Assembly (NCBI RefSeq): GCF_907165205.1
Contig: NC_058192.1
Coordinates: 39,956,001-40,020,000, forward strand
Length of the DNA: 64,000 nt
Direction of reading: 5' to 3'
Source of the DNA: Coccinella septempunctata
Taxonomy: Eukaryota > Arthropoda > Insecta > Coleoptera > Coccinellidae
In this document: piece by piece, positions 20,594 through 32,223 of the stretch
Numbering within the stretch: position 1 is the stretch's first letter
Layout of the letters: the number at the start of each line of letters is the position of its first letter
Notes under the pieces: model-generated
What the model saw: the letters and a program-made list of their open reading frames with translations, nothing else
The model's database searches: none
Told to the model about the DNA's origin: nothing
Position numbers and translations under genes: made by a program

Positions 20594-21973
20594 ATATCGG
20601 AAACCTCAGATAATGAGGGTTCCTATATGGAAGCGACCGATGCTGAAGAATTCAGTGACGGCGAACACGAGGAGCTTGTAAAGCTCAGGGAAGAGAATGG
20701 GCTGTTGAAAGCTCAAATTGTCAAACTGACCGAAACTGTGTCACAGTTGGTCGGTGAGATGCGCCTCTTGAGAGAGAAAATGACCCGAAATAATATGCCG
20801 AAATCCCCCACTCACGCCAAATTTACAAAACCGGTAGCGGGTTCCAAAAATAATTCCCTTAAAGGAATTGTTTCACAACCCGAAACAAGGAAAAATGATA
20901 CAACGTTGGTTGCGAAGGCCCCGAACGCGCCCCCAACTAAACGCGCGCGAAAAGAGAGCTCCTCTTCTGAAGAGGAGACCATCAAGAAGACAACAGGAAA
21001 GCCTAAAAGGGATAAAATCCCACCCATCACGATGATGGGTACATCAGATTGGGTAGGGATCTCAAAAGCTCTCAAATTCAGCTATAACCGGGCTACTGTA
21101 GTGAAAGACGGAATCAAGATTATAGCCACAACTGTAGATGACTACAAAAAAATAAATAAATTCTTCGACCAACATGGAAAGGAGTATTTCACATACCAGA
21201 TGGAAGAGGAAAAGAAAATTTACGCCGTCATTAGGCATCTTCCAATAGACGCAGATCTGGAATTGATTAAAAATGACCTGAGATTCCAGGAAATCGATGA
21301 TGTTGAGGTGTCTAAAATGACATCAAACAAAACGAAAATGCCGATACCAATATATCTGGTTAAAACGCAAAAGAAGGAGATATTCGACATCCAACGACTC
21401 TACAACCTTTGTATTACAGTCGAACCAAAAAAGAAGGCAGAAAGTCCAAGCCAATGCTTCAGATGTTAAAGGTACGGACACGCACAAAATAAATGCTCCT
21501 TCCCGTGGAGATGTGTGAAGTGTTCAGGAAACCATAGCAGCAAGGATTGTGAACTCACCAGGAAAGGTGAAGAAAGAAACGCTACATGCGTTTTATGTGG
21601 TGAAGAAGGCCATCCAGCAAGCTACAAGGGATGTAGCGACTTTAAGCTGGTAACCAGAAAGAAGAGAGCCGGCCAAAAACAGACAGAACAGAAAAAGCCG
21701 TCGAATAAAGCAACACCTGCACGAAAAGTTCAGGAAAATGTAATAACCAAACCTGCAGAACAGGAAAAGAAGAAAGAAACTTCTAAACCTTTGCAGAAGA
21801 AAGAAGAACAAAAGAAGACTCAATTAAAACCGACTGTAGATAGTCAACCAGAAAAAAGAAAAATATCTGAACCAGCCGATGATCTAGATATCTTCACGGA
21901 AAAAATGTTCAACAAGATAATGTTGAAATTTGAAAGAGAAATGGAGAAAAAACTCCAAGCATTATTCAGTTAA
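20594..21973 (+). pseudogene. Jockey D ORF1 (start codon ATG to ATA, one nonsense)
   Basis: The related copy G starts MSETSDNEGSYMEA; here the same frame starts at 20594 with ATA. Residues 15-60 form a probable coiled coil. The middle matches the domain seen before zinc knuckles in Jockey ORF1 (IKIIATTVDDYKKINKFF, KIYAVIRHLPID). TAA at 21467-21469 interrupts CFRC-stop-RYGHAQNKC, where copy E has Gln, so a CAA to TAA change is likely. Zinc knuckles CFRC..YGHAQNKC, CVKCSGNHSSKDC and CVLCGEEGHPASYKGC follow, then a Lys-rich tail. Without the two point changes the frame would be open throughout. Confidence 0.85.
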
Positions 21974-21981
21974 CTGAATTA

Positions 21982-24443
21982 ATGGACTTTACGGATATTA
22001 GGAAGAAATCCCTCAAGATAATCTCGTGGAACATAAACGGGATCAACACTCGGAAAGCCGGGTAGAAGAAATAATATCAGAGAGACAACCTAATATTATA
22101 GCCCTACAGGAATCAAGAATAAACCGGAAGAGACGACTGAATTTCATGAATTATGAAACATATAGATGTGACAGAACTACAAACAACGGAGGAGGAGTAG
22201 CAATATTGGTGAGAACAGATTTGAAACACTACTTCAAAAGTAGATCCGACGAAACACAAGGAGAAACAGTGACGATTGTTGCCGAATTGAATCGTCAAAG
22301 AGTCGAAATTACCTCGGCATATAAGCGACCACCAAACAATTTATTGGAAAAGGAGATAAACAATATGTTGGAAGGGACAAACTCGAAAATCTGCATCGGA
22401 GATTTCAACTGTAAATCCCCATTATGGAACAGCAGAGCAGAGAATAGAAATGGCAAAAAGCTCAAGCATTACGCCGAAAAACAAAATGCCATAGTGATTG
22501 GACCAGAGTTACCGACATATCTTGCTTTTGGTATAGGAATACCAGATGTAATAGATATCGCGATATTGAAAAATATAACTCAAGAATTCTCTAATGAAAC
22601 TTTGGAAGATGAAACCTCAAACCACAATCCCGTCGAATTGGAGAAGAACAAAGAGAAAAACTGATGGAAATAAAAGAATATACCGATTAGGCTAAATACA
22701 GCCATTTAATACAATCGGAAATTACAGCAATTCCAACAATAAGCACTCCAGAGGATCTGGAATGTGCGGTTGATAAACTGGAAGAGATTATATTGAAAGC
22801 TTACGAAAAAAGCACGAGAAGAGTGAAGAGACCAGCACCAAGTCATCCGCATGGCGATACGCCTAGAGAAGTAAAAGATCTTATACGAGAAAATCGAAGA
22901 TTCAGAAGAATATATCGAATGAATAAAAATGATCTGAATAGAAGCATCCTCAACCGACATAGCCAGGTTCTGAAAAATGCCCTGAAAGATCTAAGAACAA
23001 GCAGATGGAACAAAAAGGTTCAAGAACTGAATACAATCGATCATTCTGCATGGAGAATGCAAAAAAGCCTACGAGGAGAAAAGACTAGAATTCCACCCCT
23101 ACACGGAGAAAGGGGAATGGCGTATACTAATACTGATAAGGCAGATGCATTGGCGGACTCGATCGAACGAGAATCGAGAATAAATTACAGGATAGACGAC
23201 GATAATGATGATTTGGAAGAACTGGTTGAAGAAAATGATGAAGAAATGGATGAATTACCAGCGGCTGCGTAAATTGACAAGCCAACATCGCCAAATGAAA
23301 TGAAGGAAATAATGAGAAGGTTGAAGAAGAGCAAAGCTCCCGGAAGGGATAAAATAACGAATGTTATTCCCACAAAACTACAGACCGATAAGTCTACTGT
23401 CGGCGTTAGGAAAAGTAGTAGAAAGGATTATCGCCACGAGGCTAAATGAGGAAACCGAAAATCTAAAACTGATACCACCAGAAGAGTTCGGATTCAGAAG
23501 AGAGCATTCAACAGAGCAACAATTATAAAGGCTCACAGAGCACATTACAGAGGGATTCCAAAATAAACAAGCCACTGGTCTTGTTTTACTAGACGTCGCC
23601 AGAGCTTTCGACAGAGTATGGCATGAAGGATTAATATATAAGATGAGAAGTGCTGGATATTCGATCAAAATATGCAAGTTGATCCGGAATTATCTCAAAA
23701 ATAGAAGATTTTACGTGAAAGTGGAAGGAGAATGCTCCACAACAAGAGATTTAGAGGCTGAAGTACCCCAAGGGTCAGTGCTTGGGCTACTTTTGTACAA
23801 CATATACATTCGCGATACTCCGAGATTCCAAGAACCATGCTAACGTTATATGCTGACGACACAGGCATAGCAACTCGACACCAATATTACAACAGAAAAG
23901 AAGACTGCGACCCTCAACGAAACTGAAAGTTGACGGCGAAGATATCGAGTGGAAAAATGAAGCCAAATATTCAGGAATAACGCTTGACAAAGGACTTACT
24001 TGGAAAAGTCATATCAAACAAGCCATCGACAAAACGAAAGCAGCGATGAATAGACTCTACCCTCTGATAGGAAGAAGCCACATGTCGAAAGAGACAAAAT
24101 TGAAGATAATCAAAGCCGTTGCTAGGCCTCAACTGACTTTTGTATCATTTGCCTGGGGTTTCGCGGCAAAGAGCCATATCAAAAGAATTCAGGCCACTGA
24201 AAACAAGCTGCTACGATGTGCAATAGATGCACCTTGGTTTGTCAGGAATAGACAGATTTATAGGGACCTAAAATGAGAAACCATAAAGGAATTCATGAAC
24301 AGAAAGCAGAGAAATTATTCGAAACAGCGAAAAACCATCCGAATCAAGAACTCAGGAGACTAGTGGACTACGACCCAGAGGAATACAAAAGGAGAATGCG
24401 AATTTACCGAAGGAGACCAAGAGATCAATTAAGTAGAGATTAA
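21982..24443 (+). pseudogene. Jockey D ORF2: endonuclease and RT, heavily damaged
   Basis: Starts at the ATG 21982 eight bases after ORF1. Endonuclease motifs: ISWNINGINTRKA, IIALQESRI, CIGDFNCKSPLW, SNHNPVE. RT motifs: FGFRREHSTEQQL, LLDVARAFDRVWHEG, EVPQGSVLG, LTLYADDTGIA. There is no RNase H domain, as usual in Jockey. Lesions include a frameshift after TRKA (about 22060), a frameshift near 22640, a stop near 23271, a deletion near 23360 that removes the start of the RT palm, a frameshift near 23835, a deletion after the YADD box, and TGA at 24274-24276. Confidence 0.85.
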
Positions 24444-24544
24444 AATAAGAACATAAACTTATTGAAAAATCCAATAAAGAGTTATCCGTTAGAGGATAAA
24501 CACATAAATCCCAGCAGGATAGTGTGCGAGAAGAAAACCGACTA

Positions 24545-24707
24545 AGGATGATCGGCCATCGAATGCGAAGTTGAGCGAAGTTGAGCGAAGCTCAGCGTTT
24601 TCAATGCTAAATGATGAGCTACGTCACTCGATTCGTAGCTTGTCGATTATATTAGCATTGAAAACTCTCAGCTTCGCTCAACTTCGCATTCGGTGGCCGA
24701 TCACCTT
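24545..24707. mobile_element. 163 bp MITE with TA duplication
   Basis: Terminal inverted repeats start AGGATGATCGGCCA on the left and AGGTGATCGGCCA on the right strand, and the arms pair for about 60 bp (AATGCGAAGTTGAGCGAAG..., TTTTCAATGCTAA...). TA flanks both sides (24543-24544, 24708-24709). The homologous 3' UTR of Jockey copy D2 (near 27020) lacks it, which confirms insertion. TA targets suggest a Tc1/mariner-type transposase acting in trans. Confidence 0.8.
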
Positions 24708-24877
24708 AAGAGATGAACGGTTTATAGGCAAATGCCCGGAACCAAAATTCAAGAAGCAGTTGAGGGTTTTTAGTGGGTCTCGAGCTCAGGAGAGTGAGAA
24801 ACCCCACACTTATTCCCCCTCAGGAGAGGGTGGTTTGTCTGACTTGCAGATTTTTCCCCTGCTACACAAAAAAAAAA

Positions 24878-26040
24878 GAATAGCATGCTTAAAATCACAA
24901 GAAGGGTACAAGTACCTGAGCTTGCAGCAGGCCCTCGACTTCAAGACAGCTGAAGTGAAAGAAACATCGAAGACGAAATACTTTGCCAGAATCAGAAGTC
25001 TTCTGAAGGCTGAATTAAATTCCAAGGCACTCTTCACTTCGATTAATATATGGGCCTTACCTTGTATCAGCTATTCATTCGGAGTTGTGCGCTGGACATC
25101 TACGGAGCTGCAGGCGGTGGATGTACAGACAAAAAAGTTGCTGACTAGGTTTGGTGTTCATCATCCCCATTCCTCGGTGAGTAGGCTCTATATACCTAGG
25201 CAGGACGGAGGCAGGGGACTGCAAAATATACAAATAACACATAACAAGATGGTGTTAGAAATGAGAGAATATTTCAGGTCTAAAAACTTACCTTTTCATG
25301 AGAACCTGTGTCAGGCAGATGAGTCCTCGGCACTGCAGCTCGCGGAACCTACCATAAACCTCAGGGAACAGACACTCGAGCAGCTCTCGGAGGAGTGGCA
25401 AAGCAAGGCACTGCACAGTAGATACCCTGGGAATTTAAGATCAGACAGTATCCTGAGGTCAGAATCGCTTACTTACCTCAAAGCAGGGTACCTTTTTCCG
25501 GAGACGGAAGGAAGAATAGTAGCTGTCCAGGATCAAGTCATACCAACACGTGCATATATCAAGAGGATTACTAATCATAATATTCCTACTGACGTCTGCC
25601 GAAAATGCTCCAAATCTCTAGAAACAGTCAAACATGTCACATCCTCTTGCCCAATTTTAGCTCCTAGGGACTATATGGAACGCCATAATGCGATGGCAAA
25701 AATTTTTCACAGGGAACTCGCGAAAAGGACAGCTTTGATACGCGAGGAAGGGAACCAAATATGCAGTGTCCTAGAAAATGAAAATTTTAAATTGTACTGG
25801 GACACAACTATTGTCACGGATAGAGCAGTACCACACAACCGCCCGGACATAGTGTTGTTTGATAAGGCTGAAAAATCTGTGTCTATAACAGATGTCACAG
25901 TGCCCGCAGACGAGAATATCTCCAGAGCTTATACGGAGAAGCTGACTAAGTACCAGGATCTCGCATTCGAACTGAAAGAGACCTACAGGTTGAAGAAAAC
26001 GTCGATTCTCCCATTAATAATATTAGTGAATGGTTGGTAA
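24878..26040 (+). pseudogene. LINE C, right part: RT thumb, zinc motif and restriction-like endonuclease
   Basis: Unbroken from the Jockey poly(A) to the stop at 26040. Motifs in order: GYKYLSLQQA, WALPCISYSFGVVRWT, LTRFGVHHPHSSVSRLYIPR, GGRGLQNI, AGYLFPETEGRIVAVQDQVI, the C2HC-like motif CRKCSKSLETVKHVTSSC, and the endonuclease signature HNRPDIVLFDK...VSITDVTVP (PD...D). This endonuclease nicks the target in R2-superfamily elements. The frame ends VNGW-stop, earlier than in the other copy (40489-41293), which continues with a VMQKAVLLGTARTVRKYM segment; the 3' end is therefore probably lost. Confidence 0.85.
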
Positions 26041-26533
26041 GGTGTCAAAATCGTTGTTATTTTAGTGTCATCATCTGCAGCAGAAATTCTCTTAGCTATT
26101 AAATTATGAATACCAGAATTCGGCATCCCAGTCAGCAACAGTTGTCAGGTAAAATTATAATTTTTTTTTATTTAATATCTCATATCTCTCGGTTGTCAGT
26201 TTAAATTCAAGTTTATTCAGGTGATTGTTCGAAAAATTCTGTTAGGGCTGTGACTTGGGCTTTTTAAATTCTGGTTTGTGTTCGACACGTAAGAAAATCT
26301 TCATTTTTAGAAGTTTTTCTCTGAATTCAGGCAATACTGTTTTTCATCTCCTGTCCCATTGTTTATTTTCTTAGAGGTGAAAATCGCATAATTCTTCGTG
26401 ACAGACCTCTGATTGCGCCGACGATTTGAGTTGCAAATCGGTACGCAATCCTTCCCCACTTCTTTGCAGCGCACGGGCGACCTGCTTGTGTGGTTGGTGG
26501 GTGTTTGCTGGCTTGCTGTTGTTAGTCTGCTGC
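26041..26533 (+). other. probable 5' UTR of LINE F and flank
   Basis: No conserved coding sequence. The right part (GTGTTTGCTGGCTTGC...CTGCATATGCTGGAT) continues on the far side of the D2 insertion towards LINE F ORF1, so it is likely LINE F 5' sequence. The limit between LINE C and LINE F is not visible. Confidence 0.4.
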
Positions 26534-26544
26534 ATATGCTGGAT

Positions 26545-27205
26545 AGGTAGAAAGAGCCACATGTCAAATGAGACAAAATTGAAAATAATCAAAGCCGTTG
26601 CTAGACCGCAACTGACTTATGGATCAGGTGCTTGGGGATTCGCGGCAAAGAGCCATATACAAAGAATTCAGGCAACAGAAAACAAGCTACTACGATGTGC
26701 CTTAGATGCGCCTTGGTTTGTCCGAAACAAACAGATATATCGAGATTTGAAGTGGGAAACCATCACCGAATTTATGAAGAGGAAAGCTGAAAAGTTATTC
26801 GAAACAGCGAAGGAACATCCAAACGAAGAACTCAGGAGACTAGTGGACTACGATCCGGAGGAAGACAGAAGAAGAATGAGAATTTACAAAAGGAGACCGC
26901 GAGATCAATTGAGGAGAGATTAAAATGAGTTCGAAAACTCATTAAAACTATACCAAGAAGAGATATCCGAAATGGACGAACATGAAAACCCTAGCACGAC
27001 AATGTGCAAGAAGAAATTAACCGATTAAGGGACAAATGGTTTATAGGCAAATGCCCGGAACCAATAAAAAGCAGGTTAGGTTTAGTGGTTCGCGAACTCA
27101 GGAGAGTGAGTAACCCCACAGTGTTCCCTCGAAATGGGTTCCTCTGGGCGAGAGATAGAGCGCCGTGTTTTCACGGTCGCAGATTCCCCCTGCTATAAAA
27201 AAAAA
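26545..27205 (+). mobile_element. Jockey D2, strongly 5'-truncated copy
   Basis: Holds the last 126 or so codons of Jockey ORF2 (from RKSHMSNETKLKIIKAVARP to RRPRDQLRRD, stop at 26923), a 3' UTR and a poly(A). An 11 bp target duplication, ATATGCTGGAT, lies at 26534-26544 and 27206-27216. It sits in the 5' region of LINE F. The remaining coding part has no stops, so the insertion is probably younger than element D. Confidence 0.9.
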
Positions 27206-27448
27206 ATATGCTGGATTGGCACACTGCTTACTTAACACTTTAACGGATAAACGTCGAGTTACATATTACTTCTTTGTTTTTCCCTCCGCCCCCGTTTTCT
27301 TGTTCTCCGTGGCCCTCCCCTTCTGTTTGAGTCTCTCGTAAAGGCCCACGAGAGTGAAGAGTTTACCTTACTTCCTTTCCCACAAATAAGTCTTTGAATT
27401 TATTGTTCGTACACCTGCAGTAGCAGCTCAAGATACACCTTACCAATA

Positions 27449-28261
27449 ATGTCTGAAAACACCTCATGCGCGAACTGCACGAAGCCGGTGCTACCTTCGG
27501 ATAGCATGAAACTTCAGTGCGACGGCTGCAAGAGACTGATCCACGTCATTTGCACAGACCTACCGCAGGACGATCGCGTTACTCGTCGTCGAGTTAAATG
27601 TTTGAAGGTTCTATGTAACTCTTGCGGTGCAAATCTTGAGGCCTCTCTTGATATCAAAGGTCTGATAGAGTCATTCAAAAACGATATACGTAGAGAACTT
27701 GAGGATGTTAAATTAAAAATTGAGACATTAAATGAGAAGCTCACTGCTGTCGAAAGCTCAGCTGTCGAAAATTCTAAGTCTGTGCAGTCCTCTGATGTTG
27801 TTATTCAGGAGGTACTGGACAGATTGAATCGGGCCAAAAATGTTTTTATCAGGGGGGTCCCTGAACTGACGGGGGACAGGAGTGCTGGGAGGGAGCATGA
27901 CGGATCGGTGGTGACAGAGGTGCTCAATACTGTAAACTGTCCAGCTAAGCCTATCACCATTTTTCGAGTGGGCAAACCCAATGTTACAAACAAGTATCCC
28001 CGTATGATAAAGTTGGTAATGCCAAGCGAGCACGATGCTCGAACCATTTTAAGGAATAAAAAAAAATTAATTGGGAAAAATTCTACTTCCAAATTATCCA
28101 TCATAAGTGACCAAACTCCCTCTCAAGTTCAGCTACTGAAAAGACTACGCGGGGAACTTGATGCGAGGAAGGCAAACGGAGAGCCTAACCTTACCATAAA
28201 ATATATACATGGTGTGCCCAAAATAATCTCAACTAACTTTTGTACACAAGATAGCCTCTAA
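27449..28261 (+). CDS. LINE F ORF1: PHD finger, coiled coil and RRM-like protein
   Basis: An unbroken 270-codon ORF. N-terminal zinc motif CANCTKPVL...LQCDGCKRLIHVIC...VLCNSC is PHD-like; residues about 70-110 are a probable coiled coil (RRELEDVKLKIETLNEKL); residues about 125-260 resemble the RNA-binding domain of CR1/L2 ORF1 (NVFIRGVPEL, TIFRVGKPN, PRMIKLVMPSEHDARTILRN). It would bind element RNA. Intact although ORF2 of the same copy is not. The start is the first ATG after ACCTTACCAATA. Confidence 0.75.
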   Translation: MSENTSCANCTKPVLPSDSMKLQCDGCKRLIHVICTDLPQDDRVTRRRVKCLKVLCNSCGANLEASLDIKGLIESFKNDIRRELEDVKLKIETLNEKLTAVESSAVENSKSVQSSDVVIQEVLDRLNRAKNVFIRGVPELTGDRSAGREHDGSVVTEVLNTVNCPAKPITIFRVGKPNVTNKYPRMIKLVMPSEHDARTILRNKKKLIGKNSTSKLSIISDQTPSQVQLLKRLRGELDARKANGEPNLTIKYIHGVPKIISTNFCTQDSL

Positions 28262-28262
28262 C

Positions 28263-30126
28263 GGAGGTCAACAATTGCCCTATCTTAGCTGGAAATTCTT
28301 TTACTCTAATTTACACTCGTTATTTGCTAAATTCAATGATCTCATATGTAACATAGTTGATCTCAAACCTAACATAATATTCCTAACTGAAACATGGCTT
28401 AAATCAACTGATCCAGATTCACTAGTTAGCATCGCAGGTTACAGCGTTTACAGAGCGGACAGATTGAATCGTGTCGGTGGTGGAGTGCGCATATACTTGT
28501 GCGATGAGATCGTGGCCAACTTTGAGGTTCAGCAGCACATTGCTGTGGTACAGGGTGTGGAGGCCTTGCATCTCAGCCTCACCAAGGAAACCATAAATAT
28601 AAACTGACAATGACAATGAAAACATTGTCACAGATCATGAAATACTGCCGCCTGTTGGAATATCAGACCATGCTGTGATCTACGCAACTATTCAGCTCAA
28701 TTGTTTCATTCCAAACAAGTGCGAAAGTGAAGTTTTCAAAATAGTCGACTTTGATCGGTTATCTGAGGAACTTTCCACCATAGATTGGATAGCCCTCCTA
28801 AATACATGTGACGACGTTGACGTCCTCTGGGACAGATTTCAGTCGACCGTAACTGCATCTATTGACAAGAACTCCCGTAGCAAATTGTGCCGAAAAAACC
28901 CTCTTAAACCATGGATAAATACCGAAATAATGTCACTCATACATCATAAAAAAAGGCTTTGGAAGAGATACAAAAGATCAAGAGCCCCAGAGGATTATCA
29001 AGCTCATCGAAATTTCTCTAAACATCTGGTATCAGCACTAAAGTCCTCACGTCGTGAGTTTGAGGAATCTATCGCAAACTCTGAAAACAGTAAAAAACTA
29101 TACAAGTTCATACGATCCAACCTGAATACCAAAGTAAGCATTCCGCTCCTGCGAAAACCTGACGGTTCCCTGTGCTCTACAGACACTGAGTCGGCTGAAG
29201 TTTTGGCTGACTCTTTCACAAGCTCCTTTACAGTTGAGCCTTCAGATGGTCAACTGCCGCGGATTAGGGCAGAACGACTGCGTGATAGTTTGAGCCATGT
29301 AACGTTTACTTCGGAAAAGATTAAAAATCATTTGTCAAATATTAAATCAAACTCATCTCCTGGTTTGGATGGAATGAGCTCCTTTTTTCTCAACAAATTT
29401 ACCGAAGTTCTCTGCTCTCCATTGTCAACAATCATGTCTGTCTCTTTCGCAAAATCGCAAATCCCACGGGCCTGGAAGAGGGCCTCTGTCACTGCTGTTT
29501 TCAAAAAAGGTGATAAACTCAATCCAATCAACTACAGGCCCATTAGTCTTCTTTCCGTACCTTCCAAAGTAATGGAATCAATAATTGTGGAAGATATGTC
29601 AAAATTTCTAACAAAACACGCAATCATTCCGTCGGAGCAACATGGTTTCGTCAAAGGTAAGTCCACCACCAGCAATTTTCTACAGTGCCTGAACGATTGG
29701 ACGATTGCTTACGATAAAAAAATACCGACAGACATCGTTTATCTTGACTTTGCCAAGGCCTTCGACAGGGTCCCAGTGCGTAGGCTAATGCATAAACTCG
29801 ACACATTCGGTATCCGGGGCCAACTAAGCCTATGGATTCAAGATTACTTGACAGACAGGACTTTCACTGTCAAAGTGAAAGTCTTCGGACAGACAAGTCA
29901 CAAGTGGGGTTCCCCAGGGGTCTATTCTTGGCCCACTCCTCTTCGTTGTTTATGCAAGTGATCTTGCGCTTCATATAAAGTCCCGCAAGTCGTTTCATGC
30001 CGATGATACTAAACTGTATGGAAATGCCATAGTCGAGCATCAATTCCTTCAAGAAGACCTAGACTCGATTAGTCAGTGGTGTGAGGAATGGCTGATACCT
30101 GTTAACGTCGACAAATGCGTTGTACT
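28263..30126 (+). pseudogene. LINE F ORF2, 5' piece: endonuclease and RT
   Basis: The frame has no ATG before the first endonuclease motif (FYSNLHSLFAKFNDL) and overlaps the ORF1 end, so initiation may depend on ORF1 translation. Endonuclease: TETWLKSTDP, DRLNRVGGGVRIY; then a deletion at about 28607 removes the GDFN part and the frame changes; PVGISDHAVIY follows. RT: SSPGLDGMSSFF, INYRPISLLS, YLDFAKAFDRVP, SGVPQGSILGPLLF (after a frameshift near 29893), FHADDTKLYG. It stops at CVVL where the Gypsy LTR starts. Confidence 0.85.
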
Positions 30127-30532
30127 TGTGGTGATAAAAGCGATTCGACACAGTGTACGTGTCGAACCAAGTTTGTCATCCCCAGAAGATACCTGCACAT
30201 TGTAACAATGGCATTCTTGGACTTGACCCTCAACTTTCTCCACCGTCAAGGAAATTCCCGAATTGCAATGAAATCTTCGTTGTCATGTCATATGAGTCAC
30301 TTCAGGTACAAGGGACTAGAAAGATTTGGGAGGCGCAAGTCCACGGAGCCCATTGGGCAGGTATATAAATACCTCAAATATAGGTAAAAGAGGACAGTGG
30401 TTACAGAGACTGGTTAGCAGTTATCGACAACGGTCGAAACATTCTTGTAATTAGAACAGATCTCCCGATGAATAAACATATTCCTTCGTTTCCACAAGTG
30501 TTTTAATGTTTCCCGTAAACACATACACCTCA
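30127..30532 (+). repeat. 5' LTR of outer Gypsy
   Basis: Starts TGTGGTGATAAAAG and ends ACACCTCA. It contains a TATA-like TATATAAAT (30362-30370) and AATAAA (30471-30476), so it can carry its own promoter and poly(A) signal. By eye it is identical to the 3' LTR. Confidence 0.95.
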
Positions 30533-30535
30533 AAT

Positions 30536-30553
30536 TGGTGACCCCGACGTGAT
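30536..30553 (+). other. primer-binding site
   Basis: TGGTGACCCCGACGTGAT begins three bases after the LTR end. It starts with TGG, complementary to a tRNA CCA 3' end. The tRNA was not identified. Confidence 0.75.
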
Positions 30554-30613
30554 CCGCGTGTAAAAAAAGAGGTTTGCGTTTACGAAATTTCGATACGGAA
30601 GTGTGTGTTAAAA

Positions 30614-31417
30614 ATGGCTTCTGATCCTACCGACGAAATCACCAACGTGGAAGCGACCGAAGATTCCATCAGTGCAGTGCGAGAACTCAAAATTCCCCAA
30701 TTCTGACCTAATAAAATCGCGCTATGGTTCAAGCTTTTAGAAGCTCAATTCACTTCAGCTCGCGTAACCAACGACACGAAGTTTAGCATAACTATCGCGA
30801 ACCTCGGCGAACAATACATCGAACAAATCGAGGACGTTATCCTGCATCCACCTGTGACGAATCGATACGCGTACTTAAAACAAGAACTGATGAAGAGACT
30901 AACCGAATCAGACAGTTCGCGAGTGAAAAAGTTGATCGAGAGTGAGGAAATCGGCGACCGAACGCCCTCGCAGTTTTTCCGAGACTTGAAAAAGCTTGCG
31001 ACCGCGACAATCCCGGACGATTTCATTCTGACGCTGTGGAAAAGTCGTCTACCTACGGACATTCAGCGAGTTTTGGCCGCGTCTACCGAGACAAGCATTG
31101 CAGCTATCATCGAGATGGCTGACCGTATACGCGAAATACGCGAAGAACCGCGACGAATCGCCGCAATGTCCAGCGATCGCGGATGCAGTGAACTTGGTGA
31201 ATTGCGGGAAGAATTAGGACAGTTGCGTTCGCGAATTGAAACTTTGTCGCTAAACAGGCGACGCTCACCTTCACGAAGACGCGGACGAAGTTCAAGCCGT
31301 GGTCGATACCAAAAGCAGGATGGTCTCTGTTTTTACCACTCTAGGTTTGGAAATAAGGCCAAAAAGTGTAACCCTCCGTGTAACTGGTCGTCGGGAAACG
31401 ACAAAAGTCGTCCGTAA
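30614..31417 (+). pseudogene. Gypsy gag, one nonsense codon
   Basis: ATG at 30614, 268 codons. TGA at 30704-30706 interrupts PQF-stop-PNKIALWFKLLEAQF, where a Trp is expected. The rest is open: capsid-like helical region (TPSQFFRDLKKLA, LWKSRLPTDIQRVLA), an Arg/Ser-rich stretch (RRRSPSRRRGRSSSRGR) and a cysteine/histidine motif (CFYHSRFGNKAKKC) of the kind found in insect Gypsy gag. It forms the particle shell around element RNA. The pol frame is -1 relative to gag and overlaps its end, consistent with -1 frameshifting. Confidence 0.85.
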
Positions 31418-31818
31418 ACGCGGCTCACGATGACGACTCGAAAGCTCGCCGCATTTTCGTTACCGACAGACAGACAAGAGTATCTTTTCTTGTCGATACG
31501 GGTGCGGACTTGTGTGTTTACCCGCGAAATCGCCTGAAGGGACCGATGCAAAAACACACGTATGAACTTTCTGCAGCGAACGGCACACGCATCAGTACAT
31601 ACGGCACTATCGCGTTGAAATTGGACCTGTCCCTTCGACGAAGTTTTGGGTGGAAATTTGTAGTGGCGGACGTTAACACACCTATTATCGGTATAGACTT
31701 CTTGTCGTATTATGGATTATTAGTGGACGCGAGAAACTGACGGTTGATCGATTCGATAACAAACTTTTCAACGAACGGTAAACCAGTAAAAACAGACGTT
31801 CCTTCCGTGAAAGTGGTG
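31418..31818 (+). pseudogene. Gypsy pol, protease part
   Basis: Open in the -1 frame: VSFLVDTGADLCVYP holds the aspartic protease active site DTGA, and PIIGIDFLSYYGLLVDA is the usual second protease motif. An in-frame TGA lies at 31738-31740. At VPSVKVV the frame is cut by the nested inverted copy (GTGG duplication) and resumes at 36395 as NGESVYHRLLEEYP. Confidence 0.85.
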
Positions 31819-32223
31819 AGGTGTATGTGTTTACGGGAAACATTAAAACACTTGTGGAAACGAAGGAATATGTTTATTCATCGGGAGATCTGTTCTAATT
31901 ACAAGAATGTTTCGACCGTTGTCGATAACTGCTAACCAGTCTCTGTAACCACTGTCCTCCTTTTACCTATATTTGAGGTATTTATATACCTGCCCAATGG
32001 GCTCCGTGGACTTGCGCCTCCCAAATCTTTCTAGTCCCTTGTACCTGAAGTGACTCATATGACATGACAACGAAGATTTCATTGCAATTCGGGAATTTCC
32101 TTGACGGTGGAGAAAGTTGAGGGTCAAGTCCAAGAATGCCATTGTTACAATGTGCAGGTATCTTCTGGGGATGACAAACTTGGTTCGACACGTACACTGT
32201 GTCGAATCGCTTTTATCACCACA
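31819..32223 (-). repeat. 3' LTR of the nested inverted Gypsy
   Basis: Reverse complement of the outer LTR, 405 bp, TGAGGTGTATG to ATCACCACA on the plus strand. Confidence 0.95.

Larger units (their letters stand above)
20537..24877 (+). mobile_element. Jockey-clade LINE D, inserted in LINE C
   Basis: ORF1 (20594-21973), ORF2 (21982-24443), a 3' UTR with CTCAGGAGAGTGAGAAACC and a poly(A) run at 24868-24877. A small MITE sits in the 3' UTR. LINE C lies on both sides, but about 100 codons of LINE C are missing at the junction. GAATA at both junctions may be a short duplication. The left limit is approximate. ORF2 has many lesions and the element is dead. Confidence 0.75.

Noticed and set aside
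30153..30368. A 71-codon ORF repeated identically four times (also 39302-39517, and reversed at 31982-32197 and 36149-36364)
   Set aside because: It lies wholly inside the Gypsy LTRs; the repetition reflects LTR identity, not a conserved gene.
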